64,000 nucleotides of DNA from Sorghum bicolor (lineage: Eukaryota > Streptophyta > Magnoliopsida > Poales > Poaceae), in assembly GCF_000003195.3 (NCBI RefSeq), contig NC_012874.2, positions 1,829,001 through 1,893,000 of the forward strand, in the 5' to 3' direction. Below the pieces are notes generated by a model. That model did not search any database. It saw only the letters and a program-made list of their open reading frames with translations, and was not told the origin of the DNA. The position numbers were made by a program, and so were the translations under genes. Shown here piece after piece: positions 34,489 through 46,831 of this stretch. Each line of letters begins with the position of its first letter. The first letter of the stretch is position 1.

Positions 34489-36295
34489 TAGGGGCCTAGT
34501 GGGCTTGGGCTAGCGGCATAGCCCATTAGTACTAGGGTTAATTAGAGATAAGAGTCGCTTGTTTAGTAAGCCTTGCTTATAATTCAAGTAAACCTCTCAA
34601 TATAAGGAGAGGATATGTATCAATCTTATCAAGCAAGAATTAAGAAGAAAAATCCTTCTCTCTTGCCTGGTCGTGGGCAAGGCCTCCGGCCGGCCTCCTC
34701 TCGCACTCTTAGCCCTAGCTACCGCCACAACATCCGTGTGAACAGTACCCACGGGTACTGTAGAACACCAGCAACCGTATAAGCCGCCATTGCTCCCCTC
34801 AACTCTCAACACTCAATCCCAATATTCATAACATCTATCGGTCCCTTCCTCACTGATGACGCTAGATCAGTTGACTGCGGCCATCACCGATCTCGCCCGT
34901 TCCGTCGCCGACATCCAGTCCTACCTCGGCATACCGCCGCTGCAACCGACCAGCTTGCCACTGCCACAATCGGTCGTGGCCTCTCTGCCACCGGTTTTCC
35001 CCTACGAGATGCCTGGTTACGGGACAACGATGTTTTCTTTCCAGGGCGTTCAGGCAACCGCCTCGGTTCCCATCGATCAGCCGCGGATGCTGCCCTCCCC
35101 CTTGCCGAGCCTCCAACACCCATTCACACATGGAATCTTCTATAAGGGCACCGACATCTAGCAGATCCAAGACGAGGGCAAGAAGTTGCAGCAGATAGAG
35201 CAGCCGACAGACATCGCGGTGGAGTTAGCAGGGAAGATGCTTACCCCCTATGTGTCGGTGGCAATATGGCTGCAGGCTGCTGCGCGCGGCCTCCTTGCAC
35301 GGCGGTGGGTGCAAGAGATGCACGATCTGTAGCAGATTAAGCCCTGCACCCCTTCGCAGCTCCTCTAAGTTGTGCTTCACCGCGTGGAGGACTTTGATTC
35401 CATCTGCTGCGTCGGGGATCTTCGGCATACGGTTCCCCCATAGGCAATGGGCATGTTGTTTGCCACGTAGGTGGCGAACTCAAGGTTTTCGACGGTGGTA
35501 GGAGAGGCACTCCCCTTCTTATCGTTCTCCATCGAAAGCCGTCCACTCTCCTCTATGCAATGCAGACCAGCAGCCATGCAACGAAGAGAATGCATGGGGT
35601 CACCGGCGGGAGCGCACCGCCTAGTGTTTCCACATTCTGCTACCGGCCACCACGAGGGCGTCTTTGCTGGTGACTGTGGCAACCACTTCCTAGGGGTCAC
35701 ACTCATGCAACCCTTTCGTTTAGATGGTGTCCATGGGATCTAGGTGGCTATACACGTGCAGGTCCAGCGTGCATATGGTGTCTACCTTACGCGCAGGAGT
35801 CACAAATAAAGTGTCCTAGTCTATTTCAAGTTGAGAATAATAAAATAAGCCAAGATGTAAAAAGCTTGTTTTTAAGTGTTAGGTTTGTGTCGAGTTGAGC
35901 CATCGCTAAGTTGGTTAGGTTGCAGCTCGAGGATGAGCTGCATGTCTAGGTGGGGTGCAGTGTTAGAGTATGTTAGGGGCCTATTGGGCCTGGGCTAGCG
36001 GCATAGCCCATTAGTGGTTAATTAGAGATAAGATTTGCTTGCTTAGGGGTCAAGTAAGTCTTGCTTGTAAGTCAAGTAAACCTCTCTATATAAGGAGAGG
36101 ATATGTATCAATCTAATCAAACAAGAATGAAGAAGGAAAATCTTTCTCTCTTGCCCGGTCGTGGGCAAGGCCCCTAGCCAGTCTGCTCTCGCCCTCACAG
36201 CCCTAGTCGCCACCATAACATCCACAGGTACTCTAGCACGCCAGCTGCCGATGTTTCCCCATCTCACCCCTCTCAGTCCTAGCTGCCACATAACA
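34489..36295 (+). mobile_element. Short non-autonomous LTR retrotransposon
   Basis: Two direct repeats of about 340 bases (about 34489-34833 and 35961-36295) share GGGCTAGCGGCATAGCCCAT, CAAGTAAACCTCTC, TATAAGGAGAGGATATGTAT and GGTCGTGGGCAAGGC. Each has a TATA box (TATAAGG) and ends near CATAACA. They bracket a 1.1-kb interior with a gag-like frame and a purine-poor end (GCTCGAGGATGAGCTGCATG) before LTR2, as in grass gypsy-type elements. No protease, polymerase or integrase is present, so the element depended on others. The LTRs differ by many substitutions and indels, so the insertion is old. Target duplication not found. Confidence 0.75.
34856..35161 (+). pseudogene. Gag-like ORF of the non-autonomous LTR element
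   Basis: A 101-residue frame just inside LTR1 begins MTLDQLTAAITDLARSV and is Pro/Leu-rich, as in the N-terminal part of grass retrotransposon gag proteins. It stops at TAG (35159-35161), with QIQDEGKKLQQIEQ-like reading after it, so it is truncated. Confidence 0.45.
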
Positions 36296-38413
36296 TCTTC
36301 ATAGTTTATATGGCCCTAGTATGGAATCCAAATGGGCCTAAGAACTGTTTGGGCCTGAAACAAGGACTGAAGGACAGTCAAATTAGCCTTTTTTCTTCTT
36401 CTTTTCCTCCTGCTAATTTCCGGCAATCTGAATCACTAAAAACTGAATTCATCCACATGTTTCACAGTTTGAGACAGTGATGGTCCTTGGTCCCCTGCAG
36501 CTATGGGCATGTCTGACTGGACGACTGTCTCTGGGTTGTCAAGTAGCATGTTTCCAGTTCTCATGCGCAACACTCTGTTGCACCTCTGTGATGTATGTTT
36601 TGTAAGTCCCCTAATTTTTGGACACCTGCTTGACTTTTGTTTCGCTCCAATAAGATTCACTTTCATTTGGTTGCCGTTAAATATCACAGTTTACTGGGCA
36701 TTTAATCCACTGAAAGTAAACTTCTCTGGCAATTGGCTTGTCTTTAATAATTCACGTTCACAAAACACTGCTTATGGTTTCCCCCTAACAACTAGCAAGT
36801 CCAATTTTCCAATACCTAACTTGTGTTTTCCTGTGTTTAGGTCTAATGATGATGCCCAATCCAATGTTGATCAAGATTGATGGTTGCTGATAACTGTTTA
36901 ACTATCTATGAACAATTGAATCTTTGATGATGACTTTGCATCCACTATATACTTTGACCTGTTACTCTGCCCTGCCCTCTTTCGGAGTTTTGGTTGATTT
37001 TCTTGTCAGAAAGGGTCTTATTTGTTGTTCCTATCAAATATCTTCAGCTGAGAGCTTTGTCTCTACAGTTTTGTTTACATGAAAGGCTGCTTTCTACTAC
37101 ACAATCCGCATCACTACATGTAATTTGTTGCCTAGACGCTAGGCCTTAGGATTTTAAATATTCTTTAGATTAAGTTGGCCCTTCTCAATCATGGAAATTG
37201 CAGATCCATTGTCCAATCGGATGATACTTTTAGTCCTATACGTATTGCAAACAATTAGTGGTCCTATGCTAATTCCTTACAGCATGAATAATTTAGTGTC
37301 ATGCCCCCCTTTAGAACTTTGGTTCATACTTGATTGGCACATAAAGCTACTGAAACATGTTTTTTTTTCTTTAAAAAGATATCATCCTGCAAACATTCCT
37401 TCTTGTTTACCATGCTTTGTTGCTTTCTATATGAAGTTAGATATCGGTGCCTTGAGAGTGTGAAATGCCTCTCTTGAATTTGATTGTGCAAGGATCATTT
37501 TACGTAAAATGCTTTTTCTTGATAAATTGGTGTGAAGATCGTACATCTTTAACTGTCCTCAGTTTGTTACAAGCCAAGGAAACATCTACTCTAGTTTGTC
37601 TTGACTCTGTAGAAATATGAGTGCTTCCTATCAACTTTTATGGCCCTTGCCACAATCAGTTGGCAGTCATCCACTATATTTATTTTCCCTATCTGAAAAA
37701 ACGCATAAACAATTGGTGGACCTGTGATGATAAATTCCTATAAACTTTTGCCGACCTGCAGATAGTGCTATCTGCTAATCTTTAATTGGATTTACATACT
37801 GCACTAAGCTTTGCCAAATGGATCAACATCTTAGTTGGGCTCTTGCATTGGAGCTCGAGTATTTTGAAGATTGCCTGGAACACATAGCAGGTAATGTGGC
37901 ACGTCTCATACCTTTCAATGCCACATCAAGCCTATTTATTTTGCTCTGGTGTAGATAGTCTGCAATTAATAGTGGGTTGTGGAATGGTCTCATAAATATG
38001 CCTTTGGCATGTGACGAATAGAGAAGGATTATGAGGATGATTAAGCTATATGACTTCTTTGTTGCATAAATACTACACATCAATGGTTTACCTATATATG
38101 CTTCTTAAACGGAAGCATCCTGCTTTGGGCAAGTAACACAAGTCGAATACATGTAGTGAGCAGGTTTATTGCAGTAGTTTAACTGTTTAAGTTGCCTAAC
38201 CAACCAGTGCTGAAAGCTCTCACACAAGGTGAGGGCGAGTGGTGGGGTTGGGGTGAGAGCGCCGAGGTGCTTTGCCTGGGAAAGTAACGTAACCTAGTAG
38301 TTAAATAGTTTCCAATACAGACATTACTTCACAACAGATGCTGGATTCTGATAATACCAACCTTCATCTTGTTTGTATACCCCTTTCTCTATTGTGGTCC
38401 CTTGTTTTGTGTT
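36296..38413. other. Intergenic, no gene seen
   Basis: Long AT-rich stretch. The 125-residue frame at 36503-36880 lacks a recognisable domain. Splice-like signals occur but no gene model could be supported; a non-coding transcript is possible. Confidence 0.35.
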
Positions 38414-38996
38414 CTATTATAGGATCCTAAACGTGTGGATTTCGCTATAATATGATTCCAAACATCTGCTTCGCTATAACGACTCTCGAAACATTAACAC
38501 TTTGCTATTATAACATCATGGCCTTTAAATAGACAAATTGGACTCAAATCTCTTCAAATTCAAATATTTTTTATTTAATTATGGTTGAATCTTGCTAGCA
38601 GCAGCAAGCAGCCGGCCGGCCAGGCAGCAGCCCCGACCAGCCAGCAGCCATGCAGCACCAGCAGCAGCAGCCGCCCTAAGGACAGTTCTGTGATTAAATA
38701 AAAATATTTGAATTTGAAGAGATTTGAGTGCAATTTGTTTTTTTTTTTGACAAGCAACGGAGGAGGAGGCGTTCCTCACCTGATTTTATTGGCCCAAAAC
38801 GGCCCGTGAGATATTATAAGTTTCAGATTACAGATCACCTAGCTGGTGATGAGGTTGTGGGTTTCGCAGCAATTTGTTTATTTGAAGACCATGATGTTAT
38901 AATAGCAAAGTGTCAATATTTCGAGAGTCGTTATAGCGAAGCATATGTTTGGAATCCTATTATAGCGAAACCCACATGTTTGGGATCCTATAATAG
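38414..38996. mobile_element. Foldback element with long terminal inverted repeats
   Basis: Arms of about 165 bases are inverted copies: left 38414-38578 starts CTATTATAGGATCC, right about 38693-38996 ends GGATCCTATAATAG. Shared inner wording includes TTCGCTATAACGACTCTCGA and CAAATCTCTTCAAATTC. They enclose a GC-rich core of about 110 bases with CAGCAG/GCCGGCC repeats. The right arm is split by a retroposon at 38738-38868. Long TIRs suggest a Mutator-like or foldback MITE; no target duplication was found. Confidence 0.75.
38738..38868 (-). mobile_element. 5'-truncated retroposon nested in foldback arm
   Basis: A T-run at its left (poly(A) on the minus strand) and GCAATTTG on both sides (38730-38737, 38869-38876) show retroposition. 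The minus-strand tail CCAATAAAATCAGGTGAGG resembles LINE 3' ends. Removing it restores the foldback arm. Confidence 0.75.
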
Positions 38997-39003
38997 CAAA
39001 TTT

Positions 39004-42000
39004 CTCGTCTTTTTCTCGGCCGAGTCCTGGAATAACGATTTGTACATAAAAACCTCTATTTTCTACCTTATTGAAGGAGTACTTATTTACTCCCATAATA
39101 GCTACTCTGTAACTAGCAGCCCTAGAAGACTAGTACAACAATAACAAATCCTTTTTAGTGCCAAGCAAGTTGGGGTAGGCTAAGTAACAGCTTTATAGGT
39201 TACTCTCATATCTATCTCTCTAGATATGACCGGACGAAATGTATATAGACGAAGTATATGATCATACTAGACCATCTAAAGTGATATGTATGTTAAGTAT
39301 ACATGCATACATAAAGTATGTGTGGTTATACTTATTGTATATAACATAGTAGTGGCATATATGTAATGTTCTGAAACTTACAAAATTTTCTGAAACCCTA
39401 AACCAAGAATAATTTTCTGAAACTTACAAAATTTTGATGAGGTTGTTATATGTAATGTTCTCATGACAAAAATTGGTTGTGATAGGACTAGTAAGTCCTT
39501 TTTGAAGGCAATGGATGTGTGGTGTTCTTACACATACGACAGAAGGATCTGGCTGGTTTGAGCCGCTGAGGTGGTCCTTGCCTCCTTGGTGCTAGTCTGG
39601 TTAGTACTTAGTAGTTGGGATGTGACTTTGTTCGTTCGAGCTTATCTGCTAAATTTGTTAGGTATTCTAAGTTTATCCGCTTGAGCTTATCTGCTGAATA
39701 ATCAATAGTGTTTTTCGCTCAAACAAATCAGCGAACAATACTTTCAGTCATGACTTATCAGCCAAACGAACATGACTACAAGCGAACAGGCTCAACTCTG
39801 TTCCATGACTATGCTGTAAAAATGCAATTTCATCTTTCACTAAGAAAATAAGATACAGACGAGTCAAAGCTTGTCCAAAAGTTGTGTTTGTGACACATTC
39901 TTCTGAATCAATAGTGCAACAAGCTGCAAGGTGTTCTCTTGTATTGTATGCCATGCCCTACACTAGTACAGTGTTTTTTCCCTGTTGCTTCTGTTTCTCT
40001 TTTGGTGGCAAATTTCAGTAACAGTTCTTTTCTTTCCTTGACTTAACTTTGTTAATTAAAAGTTCTGTCACGTGCTTTTGTAATGTTCCATCTTTATAGG
40101 TCACCTTTAATTATAGGTAGAGGCGTAAAGCCGCCTGCTGAGTACCTACAACACTATTGGATGATTATTATTCTAGTATTCGTGATGGAGATATTGTGAG
40201 TTTGACTTTTTGTATTCAGCATTCTCAGCAGAAATAGTTGATTCTTGAGTAAGTAAGCAGGTCACTGTAATTTCTTGAGCAGCTGTGCACATTTTTCCGC
40301 TGGCAGACAAAGGGGCAGTTTTTTTTGGACATATAACTTCCAGAAACTGGAATGCTATTGCCAATTCATTGTGATGATATTCTAGTGAGGGATGGGGCCA
40401 ATGCCAGATCACTGGATCTCTCATGAACATGTTGTGACACAGAGATATATGATATATACGTGTAAGACATGTCTTTGCACATAAAGATACTCATGCAGCC
40501 AATAGGTAAAAACATGTGCTTGATTGACAAAATAAGAAAACAATAGAATATATATATATATGATTCTTTATACAATACACTAAGTTAAAGTAGTTTTGAA
40601 GTATTTGTTACATCGAGCTACTTATAGCTACTAAAATCCATTTTGGTCAAAGTTATTTTGAAGTTTACGCCTGTTTTCATCAGACTGCAAACTCGCACAA
40701 TTAAGCCTGTAGTAGTTCTACAAATATGGACTAGAAACTATTTTTGAGTTAACTGAAATCCTTATTTATGCATAACATTGTTCAGGTCGTCAGATCTTTC
40801 TTTTCTTTTTGGTTACATCATCTGCCTATTAAATAGGAATTAAATAACTGATGATGACACTGTCTATTGAACATGTCACTTTCAGATGCATTGTATTCTT
40901 ACGAGTACTCCTGAGGGCTGAGGGTATCATCTATTTAGGGCAAACTGGTGCCAATAAAGGTTCAGCTTTGAGTCTATTGCACTGCCTTTGTGCAAAATTA
41001 ATAAAAGAGATGGCAACTCATGTCTGCCAAAGTGCCGATTGACGACTTGGTACGGAATGTGCATCGATCTGAAAATATGACCAATGCATGCAGTCTTCAG
41101 ATAACAAGGACCATCCTCCTTCGGTCTCCATGAAGAGAGCAGTTGAAGCCTAGCTCTGTACAGAAAGACTCGTTTTTCTGCTGGTATTGATGAGCTGTGA
41201 GGTACAAGCTTTGCACAAGAGACTTCAGAATTGTTTAGAAATTATTAGAACCGTCCATCAGTGGTCAGACTCACTGAACTGCCTTGTCAGCATGCGATGC
41301 AAAATTCTGAGGAATAGTTGTTTTCAGATCGCTCCAGTTCGATAACTGAAGACTGATTTTGCCTGTTATCAGAACAGATATGTAAAACGCTATTCGACAG
41401 CGAAACTGACACCCAACCTATTGCTATTGCTATGCTGCAAGAAGTTTCCTGAAAGGCAGTGGAGCTTGTCTCTGTCGTCCACAGGTAACATAAATATAAT
41501 TGACCTTACATATATATACTTAAATCCTACCTGCGGGTTGGTTATGCTGGCACATTCCATTGTAATTAAACATGAGCAAGAGCAATAATGCCATATGGTC
41601 CTGCCTTGCATTGGTCCCCCTCATGTGAACTCAAGGCTATACCGAGGATGAGATGTATGCCTCTGATCGATGCTTATTATGCTCTCTGTAGAATAGTAGT
41701 TACTAGCCAGATTCTTTGCATAGATGAGTTAAACATGCAGTGTGCCTTTCATGAACCACACAGCATATATGCAGATGAAGGTCGATCAAGTTCAACTGGC
41801 CAATGTTTGTTTCGTATATCCTTCGCAGTTTGAATTGCCGCAGAGTGTGCATGGATTATTGCTTTAATTTTTCTGGATTGACGCAGACCGCCCTCACTCG
41901 CATATTTTTGGCCTCACATAGAAGGTAGGCATCCTCCTTTCAATTGGTTGAAGATTTAATGATATGAGTTACTTAGACTATGACTGGACTTAAACATTTT

Positions 42001-42670
42001 AGACTATGACCGATTGACATATATGAATGCCAATTTTGTGTTCTTTTCCTTTTTGTTTCTCCTTGCACAGAATTTTGTTCCACCTCAAATTTTGCATGAA
42101 CATAGATACCTGCATCATCTATCCATCCATGTTTTTTTCTGAACTGTTCATGCACATTTTGATGTGAAGTTTTGTATTGGTAGCACAGGAGAACCTAAGA
42201 CACTGGGGGCACTGACTGGATATGTATGTTCTCGTGGTTGATACAGGACAAAGTTTGAACAGTACTCTACATGCTGCTATGATCTCTGGTCCAGCTCTAC
42301 CTGATCTGAGGCATGCATATATCTAAACCAATGAAGCTTCAGTACGTTCTGTACTCAGGTGTGCAACATCAGGATTCCAGCGACAGACTAGGCGTTGTAC
42401 AGGCAGAACAATCAAAGCTGGAGCCGTCGTCGTCTTGTTACACTTTGCTCTGAGGTTTTTGCCCTCATCTAAAGATCTAATATACCATTTGAATTGTTCA
42501 CTTTTTAAATAAAAAAAAAAGAAATACAGTCGAATGACTTGTGAAGTTCACGCGCTGTCTTTTGTCGTATTTCTGTCTATTTCATGTTGTCTCAGTACTC
42601 TGGTTATTGTCGTTTTTCTGTCAGTAGTATGAAGTAGCTTGTGCTTGTCTCTGTTTTTGTCTGGTTGCCT
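39004..42670. other. Intergenic, no gene supported
   Basis: AT-rich sequence. CAAGCAAGTTGGGGTAGGCT at about 39165 is a common plant retroposon tail motif. GTTCGAGCTTATCTGC at 39630 with AAGCGAACAGGCTC at 39780 marks a small MITE related to the one at 46721. Numerous splice-like signals occur between 40.8 and 42.4 kb but no domain-bearing exon. Confidence 0.35.
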
Positions 42671-42686
42671 GCTATACGTGCATTGT

Positions 42687-42898
42687 TTTTTTTTTTTTTT
42701 TGAGGGAATCAGGAGGGGTTTCCCTCTACTGTAATTTTATTAATTGAAACAAAAAGACTCAGTGTCTAGAAGGTTTACATCATGATACATAGAAAGAAAT
42801 GAAGAAAATTAACAAGATTACACAAAGTTGTCTAGCCATAATTGTAACTGTGCACTAAAAGATTTCTTAGCCCTGAGCTTAGCCCAGACTAACTCCTG
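42687..42898 (-). mobile_element. 5'-truncated LINE tail, 212 bp
   Basis: A T-run (poly(A) on the minus strand) followed by GAGGGAATCAGGAGGGGTTT and TTTTATTAATTGAAAC, the usual 3' end of a grass LINE, flanked by a perfect 12-bp duplication TACGTGCATTGT (42675-42686, 42899-42910). Confidence 0.88.
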
Positions 42899-43097
42899 TA
42901 CGTGCATTGTAGGTCGCTTAAAACTCTTTTTCCTTTATACGGAAAAATACGTGCACAGGAAAACAGATGTAGAGGTTTCTGTTTTCTGCAAATGACATAA
43001 AAGGGACGTGTGTACGAGAGAAGGACACGTCGTATAATGTCTCAATCATGTCACGGAATAGTATCGTTTCCTGTATACTGATGTCAGGGCTCTTAGT

Positions 43098-43245
43098 TTT
43101 TTTAGACTCAGTTACACGCACACTTACCCCTATGAACGCACGTACGTATATCCTACTTTTATGAGCACCTCCGAAAAATTGAGTTAGACCGGCAAATCTC
43201 GAGATTGACGAAGTCACCACATGTGTCTCGCTGTCGACGGGCACG
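43098..43245 (-). mobile_element. Poly(A) retroposon, second copy
   Basis: Minus-strand reading has GGTGACTTCGTCAATCTCGA, CGGAGGTGCTCATAAAAG and GTGTGCGTGTAACTGAGTC ending in an A-run. It matches the copy at 29490-29650. Confidence 0.6.
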
Positions 43246-43845
43246 TCGCCTTCCACTAAAAAGATAGCGCCGTTAAATCCTAGAACAAAATTCATAAAAA
43301 TACGAGCGTATCAAGTCGAAAACTTAAATATGGATGGACAGATTCCACCACAAGAAACCCAATCAGCTGAACTATGCTCCGTTCACGTCGGCGCTCTTAG
43401 TTGTACCGTGTAACCTTAGGATTTATTTAGTTTGGCATCTGACTACAGCAATCGCATTTCCACTTATGTTGATGGCTTGTTCAAATATGCGTTATTTTCA
43501 TTTGAAAGCTGTGCTGCATAAATGCTCTAACACTTGTTCAATTTTCCATGGAAGCATTAAAGCACTCAAAATGAAAAGAAAAGAAAAGAAAAGGAAAGAT
43601 TTGTGTTAAATGGATGGGATGGGGATAGGAGGCACATATATAAGAAAATGAGTTTTCTTTCTGCACTGAATGTGATCATGGACCATCTGCTTGCCGATAG
43701 AGACTTGCAATTACATCAGGGACCACTGCACCTCTCTGCAGCTTATTCTATCTAGCAAACATTAAGTCTACACTCTACACTCATTCATTCATTTTTTTTC
43801 TTTGAGTACTGCTGTTCTGCATTTCATATTTCAGGAATGTACAAA

Positions 43846-44085
43846 GGCCTTGTTTAGTTCACCCCGAAATCCAAAAGTTTTTAAGATTCCCCATCACATC
43901 GAATCTTGCGGCACATGCATGAAGCATTAAATATAGACGAAAACAAAAACTAATTACACAGTTTGCCTGTAAATCACGAGACGAATCTTTTGATCCTAGT
44001 TAGTTCATGATTGGACAATATTTGTCAAGTAAAAACGAAAGTGCTATAGTAGCAAAATCCGAAATTTTTTCGGAACTAAACAAGG
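43846..44085. mobile_element. Tourist-like MITE
   Basis: GGCCTTGTTTAGTTCACC at the left and GGAACTAAACAAGG at the right, with the shared CACGAGACGAATCTTTTGA signature inside. Target duplication eroded. Confidence 0.75.
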
Positions 44086-44091
44086 TAAAAG

Positions 44092-44768
44092 AAGTACAGC
44101 AAGAAGTCATGGCAGAGTCCACACCATTGCTGGCTTGCTTGCTACTAACACATACACAGGTAGAAACTTTTTCTTTACTGCTCCTGACAAACTTAAGTGG
44201 TCACACATTTGTTCCTTTTTTAAAAAGGGAAAAATTCTAGTAAGTAGTTCAATATATATGGATATGGACAAATAGATACCAAAAGTTCAACGTACAGAGT
44301 AGTATATATAATGTATATTTATATTGACAAAAAACAATATGAAATACAATAACTGTAGTTGCATCATGTTGACATGCTTACTGCATGTCATTCGGTCACT
44401 CTTATTCCTAGCCTGTTGCTATCTCTTTATTCTCTTCTGACTTTTGATTGACAGTGTTAAAACTACCACAAGTAACGTTTGCATGTATACCTAATAGGTG
44501 GATAATAAGTAAGATGGTGGGCTTCACACGGGTGTTGACTTTGACTAGTACTATGTGTATGTGTATATATCTTGTCTTGTCTCATGCATGCTTGCATGCA
44601 TCCATATATGGTATAATATATGTGACAACAAATATATGTAACTTTGTTCTAAAAAAAGTAACTTGCATGCAGCAACAAATTATAACCTAACTAATAACTG
44701 ATGTGTATATTGGGGGGGGGCTGTCATATAGTATATTATTGATCTCTCTTCTCTTCTTTGCTTTTGAT
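44092..44768. other. Downstream flank of the MYB gene
   Basis: Probable 3' UTR (nearest the stop at 44769) and intergenic DNA; no gene. A run of nine G near 44713 is noted. Confidence 0.45.
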
Positions 44769-45848
44769 CTAAAACATCATCGGAACTGATGAGCAGCAGT
44801 CTTCGGACAGATCCATGAGGTCGCCGACCTGCTCGGCGGCCTCTTCGAACAGCCACTTCTCGATCGGAGACAGCGGGGACGCCTGCCTGGGGTCGTCGTC
44901 GTAGCCGCCGTGATGCCCCATCAGCGCCGCCTGCTGCTGCACATGCGGCGGCGACGGCATCGTCATGTCGTTGAAGCAGGCTGCTGCAGGTGGCGTACCA
45001 CTCCCGGTGCCGGCGGCGGACATGTGATGGAACGACGACGACGACGACAGCAGAGCATGGTGGTTGTTGACATGGGCGGCCGAGGAGGGCTTGATGTCGG
45101 CAGCTGCGGCGGCGTCGGGGGACGGGGAGCTCTGCTGCTGCTTCATGAAGCCGGTGAGCAGCTTGGATATGTTGTCCATGCTGGAGGCGTACGACGACGA
45201 GGAGCTGTCGCCACCACCGTCGGCGGCGAACGGCGAGCGCCGGGCGATGAGCTGGGCGACCTCGGCTGGGTTGCTGCAGCAGCCTGCTCCTCCTGATGGG
45301 CGCGCGTAGTAGCTGTCCCTGGAGACGAGGAGATTGGTGCCGCCGCCGAGCATGTCACGGTGGTGGTGGTGGACATGGCAGCCTCCGCCGCCGCCGCCGA
45401 CGGTGGTGGTGGGCATGACGACGATGGACGAGGACGAGGAGGAGTCGGATGCGGGAGGCGGCGGCGGCGCGAAGATGGCGCCGATGGCCTGGTGCTTCTT
45501 GAGCTTCTTCTTGAGGTGGGTGTTCCAGTAGTTCTTGATGTCGTTGTCGGTTCTCTGCGGGAGGTAAGAAGCAATGGCGGCCCACCTGTTGCCGAGCAAG
45601 GACTGGAGGTGGACGATGATGCCTTCCTCGTGCGGGGTGAAGTTGCCGCGGCGGATGCCGGGGCGGAGGTAGTTGGTCCACCGGAGGCGGCAGCTCTTGC
45701 TGCAGCGCATGAGCCCCGTGTTGATGGGAACGGAGCGCCAGTTGCCCGGGCCGTGCTCCTGGATGTAGGACACCAGGATGATGTCCTCCTCCGGCGTCCA
45801 TGGCCCCTTCTTGATCCCTTCCTTGTCGCAGCACGGTGGCCTGCCCAT
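44769..45848 (-). CDS. R2R3-MYB transcription factor, subgroup 1 (MYB60/MYB96-like)
   Basis: The 359-residue protein begins [18 protein letters not shown]2 spans about 14-65 with W17, W37, W57; R3 about 66-116 with F70, W89, W108 and the [19 protein letters not shown] helix. The C-terminal half is rich in Ser, His, Gly and Ala runs and contains [13 protein letters not shown] near the end, the motif of subgroup 1 MYBs. Members regulate cuticular wax, stomatal and drought/ABA responses from the nucleus; which applies here is unknown. The frame is continuous through both repeats, so no intron is needed, whereas many relatives have introns in this region. The frame extends further upstream only through an (AT)n run, so the MGRPPCC Met was chosen. 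INTGLMRC replaces the usual GLLRC wording in R2. Confidence 0.95.
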   Translation of the reverse strand: MGRPPCCDKEGIKKGPWTPEEDIILVSYIQEHGPGNWRSVPINTGLMRCSKSCRLRWTNYLRPGIRRGNFTPHEEGIIVHLQSLLGNRWAAIASYLPQRTDNDIKNYWNTHLKKKLKKHQAIGAIFAPPPPPASDSSSSSSIVVMPTTTVGGGGGGCHVHHHHRDMLGGGTNLLVSRDSYYARPSGGAGCCSNPAEVAQLIARRSPFAADGGGDSSSSSYASSMDNISKLLTGFMKQQQSSPSPDAAAAADIKPSSAAHVNNHHALLSSSSSFHHMSAAGTGSGTPPAAACFNDMTMPSPPHVQQQAALMGHHGGYDDDPRQASPLSPIEKWLFEEAAEQVGDLMDLSEDCCSSVPMMF

Positions 45849-45960
45849 GGCGGCGCCGGCTGCTCCCTCTCTACCTCTACCTGTGGCTATGTTAATTGTA
45901 GCTAGCAGGTCTGCTCCCATGAAGAGCGTACGTGCAGTGTGTGGCCGGCTAGCTGGTTGG

Positions 45961-45961
<1 letters not shown>

Positions 45962-46025
<64 letters not shown>
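45962..46025. repeat. (TA)n microsatellite upstream of the MYB gene
   Basis: About 32 TA units, 115 bases upstream of the MYB start codon on the transcribed side, so in the 5' UTR or core promoter. Confidence 0.95.
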
Positions 46026-46028
<3 letters not shown>

Positions 46029-46479
46029 AGAGGGGTGAATGTGAGTGAGCTCATTTTCACTTATTGCTATCATCTAACAACCTACTCCTAAGTTTGCAGC
46101 CAGCAACTACCTGAGATGAGCTAGCTCTGATGGTTTAGTTTTCACTCAAGCATGTCTTGACAGTTAGATAGCTAGCCGCTTATTAGAGCTAGCTGTGTGT
46201 GTGGTTTGTGCATGCATGCATGCTTTCCCTTTCTGTCAACGACATCACATGGACTGAAGATGGAAATTGACCCGGCCGGGCCCACTTTAAAGCAAGGGTT
46301 ACCTGGTGGAACTGTTGGCTGCTACTGTGTGAAATTTAAAGCTACTAGCTAGGCTGGCTGCCTGGACTTTGCATATGCATGCTCTCACTCAACAGTCAAA
46401 GGCATTTTGTTCTGCTGATGAGAGTGGTACATATGAAGGGTCTTTTGCCCTATACTTTGGGTGACAGCTAGGTATATAT

Positions 46480-46720
46480 GGGCCTGTTTAGATCACGCCG
46501 ACTAAAGTTTTTCCGGATAAACGTGGACTAATTTTTTTAATGAGTTCTACCCATCAATTAGCCTCTATTAGTTTTTGTTATATTATAATTAGCTCATGTT
46601 TAATTAGGTCTTCTATTTGGCATCCAAAACATGGACTAAAGTTTAGTTTAGTCCATCCAAGCATGGTATATATGTTCCTGCTACAAAGGTCTTTGTTTGC
46701 AGATTTTAGTATTTCCTACT
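46480..46720. mobile_element. Degraded Tourist-like MITE
   Basis: Starts GGGCCTGTTTAGATCACG and contains GACTAAAGTTTAGTTTAGTCCA; the right end is lost. Confidence 0.4.
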
Positions 46721-46831
46721 GAGCTTGTTCGCTTGTTTGAAAAGTCATAGTTGTTCGCTGATTTGTTGTGAGAGAAAAACACTACTGAATGGCTAGCAGA
46801 TTTGGTAGATAAGCTTAAGCGAACATGCTTC
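46721..46831. mobile_element. Small MITE with GCTTGTTCGCTT-type ends
   Basis: GAGCTTGTTCGCTTG at the left and CTTAAGCGAACATGCTTC at the right are inverted. Related fragments with TTCGCT..GCTTATCTACCGAATTTG occur near 39630, 48400, 58865 and 59775. Confidence 0.55.

Noticed and set aside
36503..36880. 125-residue frame as a gene
   Set aside because: No domain, AT-rich and in intergenic DNA; length is within chance expectation.
44910..45905. Plus-strand frames opposite the MYB gene
   Set aside because: Antisense shadows of a GC-rich coding region.
45849..46073. 75-codon extension of the MYB frame
   Set aside because: Reads Tyr-Ile repeats from the TA microsatellite; MGRPPCC is the family start.
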